Below are positions 59,874 to 61,182 of a stretch of DNA of 61,182 nt, in pieces. A model generated the notes under the pieces. The model searched no databases, was not told where the DNA came from, and worked only from the letters and a program-made list of their open reading frames with translations. The DNA comes from Nitrosomonas sp. (GTDB taxonomy: Bacteria; Pseudomonadota; Gammaproteobacteria; Burkholderiales; Nitrosomonadaceae), in NCBI GenBank assembly GCA_021774195.1, contig JAJFJJ010000092.1, forward strand, positions 1 through 61,182, read 5' to 3'. The translations under genes and the position numbers were made by a program. Within the stretch, counting starts at the first letter, position 1, and each line of letters starts with the position of its first letter.

Positions 59874-61182
59874 TTAAAACGGCACAATGCGAATACTTAA
59901 CCCACCAAAAACATTGACCGGCGCACCCGGTTCAAAGTAGCGGCCAAAGGCGGCATTGATGCGCGTATTAGCATTGTATCGTTCGTTAAATAGGTTGTTA
60001 ACACCGACAAACAGTGAGCCGGTAATCCAGTTGTATTTCTTCTCCCAGCCGAGCAATATTTGTCCCAAATTATAGGCACCATTGCTGGTGGTATTGGTAT
60101 CATTGACATAAAATCGGCCGACCCGTTGTACATGAAATTGGCTGAATAAACCCGTCGAGTGTGCGTAACGGAGTAAGCCTTCCCAACGATGTGTCGGTAC
60201 GCCGGGGAAAGTATTACCGCTCAAATTGACATCGTTGGCGATAAATTTCTGAAATTCAAAATTGGAATAGGTGTAACTGACTTCTCCACGTAAGCCTTTC
60301 CACTCCGGTGTGGCCAGGCGTGTTTCCACCCCGACGCGGCGTGATTTTCCGGTATTGCGAAAAAAAGCGCGTCCGGGTGAGGAGGATAGTTCAAATGGAG
60401 TGATTTCGTTCCAGGATTGAATATAAAATACTGCTGTCTCATATTGAAATCCGGCTTTATTACCACGCAAACCCAGTTCATTACTCAAAGAAGTCTGTGG
60501 ATCAAGGCCGGGGTTGAACCCGCCGCTACCGGATGGGTTGTTTAACAATTCTGTCGTAGTTGGTGCTTCAAAGATTGAAGCAACATTGGCATAAAGCTGC
60601 TGCTGGTCATTCAAGTGATAGACCAAGCCGAAGGTACCACTGGCTTGGGACAATGTCCGGGCGCCGGTTTGATTACCGTCTGTCCTGAACGTGTCCTTGA
60701 CATGATAACGCATCCAATCCCAACGACCACCGGAGACCAGGTCTAGCTTCTCATGCACACGCCATTCATTACGAAAGAACGGCCCGACACTTTGCACTTG
60801 CTCGACTTGGTTCAAAGTCAATGTTCCCCGGATACCGGAGTCGTTATTAAACCGCTGGCGGTCATCATTTTGTATGCCGTAGTCGACCCCCATCAGAAAG
60901 CGGTTTGGGCGGTTAAAAAAGGTGCCATCATGCACAAATTGCAGCGCCAAACCGCCCACCCAGCGATCAAACTGCACTTGTCCGCCGCCCACAAAGGGTA
61001 AACGGTTGCTAAAATCCCGGTGCAGCATATGCGCGGTAATAGAAAACTCCTGATTGGCGTTCGGTCTTTTACGATAGCGCAGTGCCATTTGTTGCTGGCT
61101 GACTTCTTCCCCGGCGTTAAATTGCACATTGCGCGAGGCCGCTTGGCGCGGGTTGGTGCGTACTTGGTCGGCGGTCAACCCA
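59874..61182 (-). CDS. TonB-dependent outer-membrane receptor, partial
   Basis: The C-terminal 436 codons of a TonB-dependent receptor; the plug and N-terminal strands lie beyond the window edge and no start codon belongs to this frame here. Beta-barrel features are plain: alternating aromatic strands such as ALRYRKRPNANQEFSITAHM, GLAQ-like FGLVYHLNDQQQLYANVASI, VGVETRLATPEWKGLRGEVS and the terminal VNVFGGLSIRIVPF ending in Phe for BAM insertion. The LYANVASIFEAPTTTELLN and NLFNERYNANTRIN motifs fit siderophore or metal-chelate receptors. The substrate is unknown. A decayed copy of its last 20 codons lies downstream. Confidence 0.93.
   Translation of the reverse strand, partial: GLTADQVRTNPRQAASRNVQFNAGEEVSQQQMALRYRKRPNANQEFSITAHMLHRDFSNRLPFVGGGQVQFDRWVGGLALQFVHDGTFFNRPNRFLMGVDYGIQNDDRQRFNNDSGIRGTLTLNQVEQVQSVGPFFRNEWRVHEKLDLVSGGRWDWMRYHVKDTFRTDGNQTGARTLSQASGTFGLVYHLNDQQQLYANVASIFEAPTTTELLNNPSGSGGFNPGLDPQTSLSNELGLRGNKAGFQYETAVFYIQSWNEITPFELSSSPGRAFFRNTGKSRRVGVETRLATPEWKGLRGEVSYTYSNFEFQKFIANDVNLSGNTFPGVPTHRWEGLLRYAHSTGLFSQFHVQRVGRFYVNDTNTTSNGAYNLGQILLGWEKKYNWITGSLFVGVNNLFNERYNANTRINAAFGRYFEPGAPVNVFGGLSIRIVPF

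Overview
This window looks like a chromosomal segment of a betaproteobacterium, most likely a Nitrosomonas-type ammonia oxidiser. The inference rests on the run hemA-prfA-prmC-grxD, a B-type-looking EpsI in an exopolysaccharide locus, Gram-negative functions (a TonB-dependent receptor, LysM/FecR and CHASE2 signalling proteins) and many short dispersed palindromic repeats. No ammonia-oxidation gene is in view, so the genus is inference.

Layout. 1-13 kb: mixed housekeeping and accessory genes: a partial SRPBCC protein, a decayed NDH-2-like fragment, tspO, a 49-aa protein, a glutathione transferase, tRNA-Ser(GCT), aspartate kinase, an EamA exporter, a DUF5995 protein, a lipase, a YbaL-type K+/H+ antiporter and a secreted glycosidase-like protein. 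13-19 kb: an IS1595-like transposase relic, a cyclic 2,3-diphosphoglycerate synthetase-like GTPase, an acidic hypothetical protein and a PAS-PAS-GGDEF-EAL protein. 19-37 kb: a large polysaccharide locus with five sulfotransferases, GT2, flippase, UDP-glucose dehydrogenase, an Alg13/Alg14-like glycosyltransferase pair, GT4, NodB deacetylase, O-antigen-ligase-like polymerase, EpsI and a lyase-like secreted protein. 37-48 kb: L,D-transpeptidase, tadA, prmB, a FecR/LysM + CHASE2-GGDEF-EAL pair, then hemA-prfA-prmC, grxD and a YqaA-type membrane protein. 48-51 kb: a type I-secreted lysozyme-like RTX protein and apbE. 50.8-58 kb: papC, papB and papA (minus strand) diverging from a one-module NRPS (A-PCP-TE). 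58-61 kb: a PQQ sugar dehydrogenase, gene debris and a partial TonB-dependent receptor.

Two systems stand out. (1) The pap genes should convert chorismate to 4-aminophenylpyruvate, hence p-aminophenylalanine after transamination. They sit beside an adenylation-carrier-thioesterase enzyme with no condensation domain, which suggests a small aminoaryl natural product of unknown structure. (2) The 19-37 kb locus combines UDP-glucuronate supply, a likely glucuronosyltransferase pair, a deacetylase and five sulfotransferases, the enzymatic parts for a heavily sulfated, uronic-acid-containing, perhaps glycosaminoglycan-like exopolysaccharide.

The window also carries at least four families of short non-coding repeats. 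One is a 142-bp palindromic element with TIR-like ends (three copies). Another is an IS5-like MITE family with GG-starting inverted ends and, in one copy, a TTAG target duplication (four copies in two size classes). The third is a 138-bp repeat in two inverted copies 55.7 kb apart, and the fourth a shorter repeat of about 65 bp. Several sit at gene ends or inside operon-like gaps.
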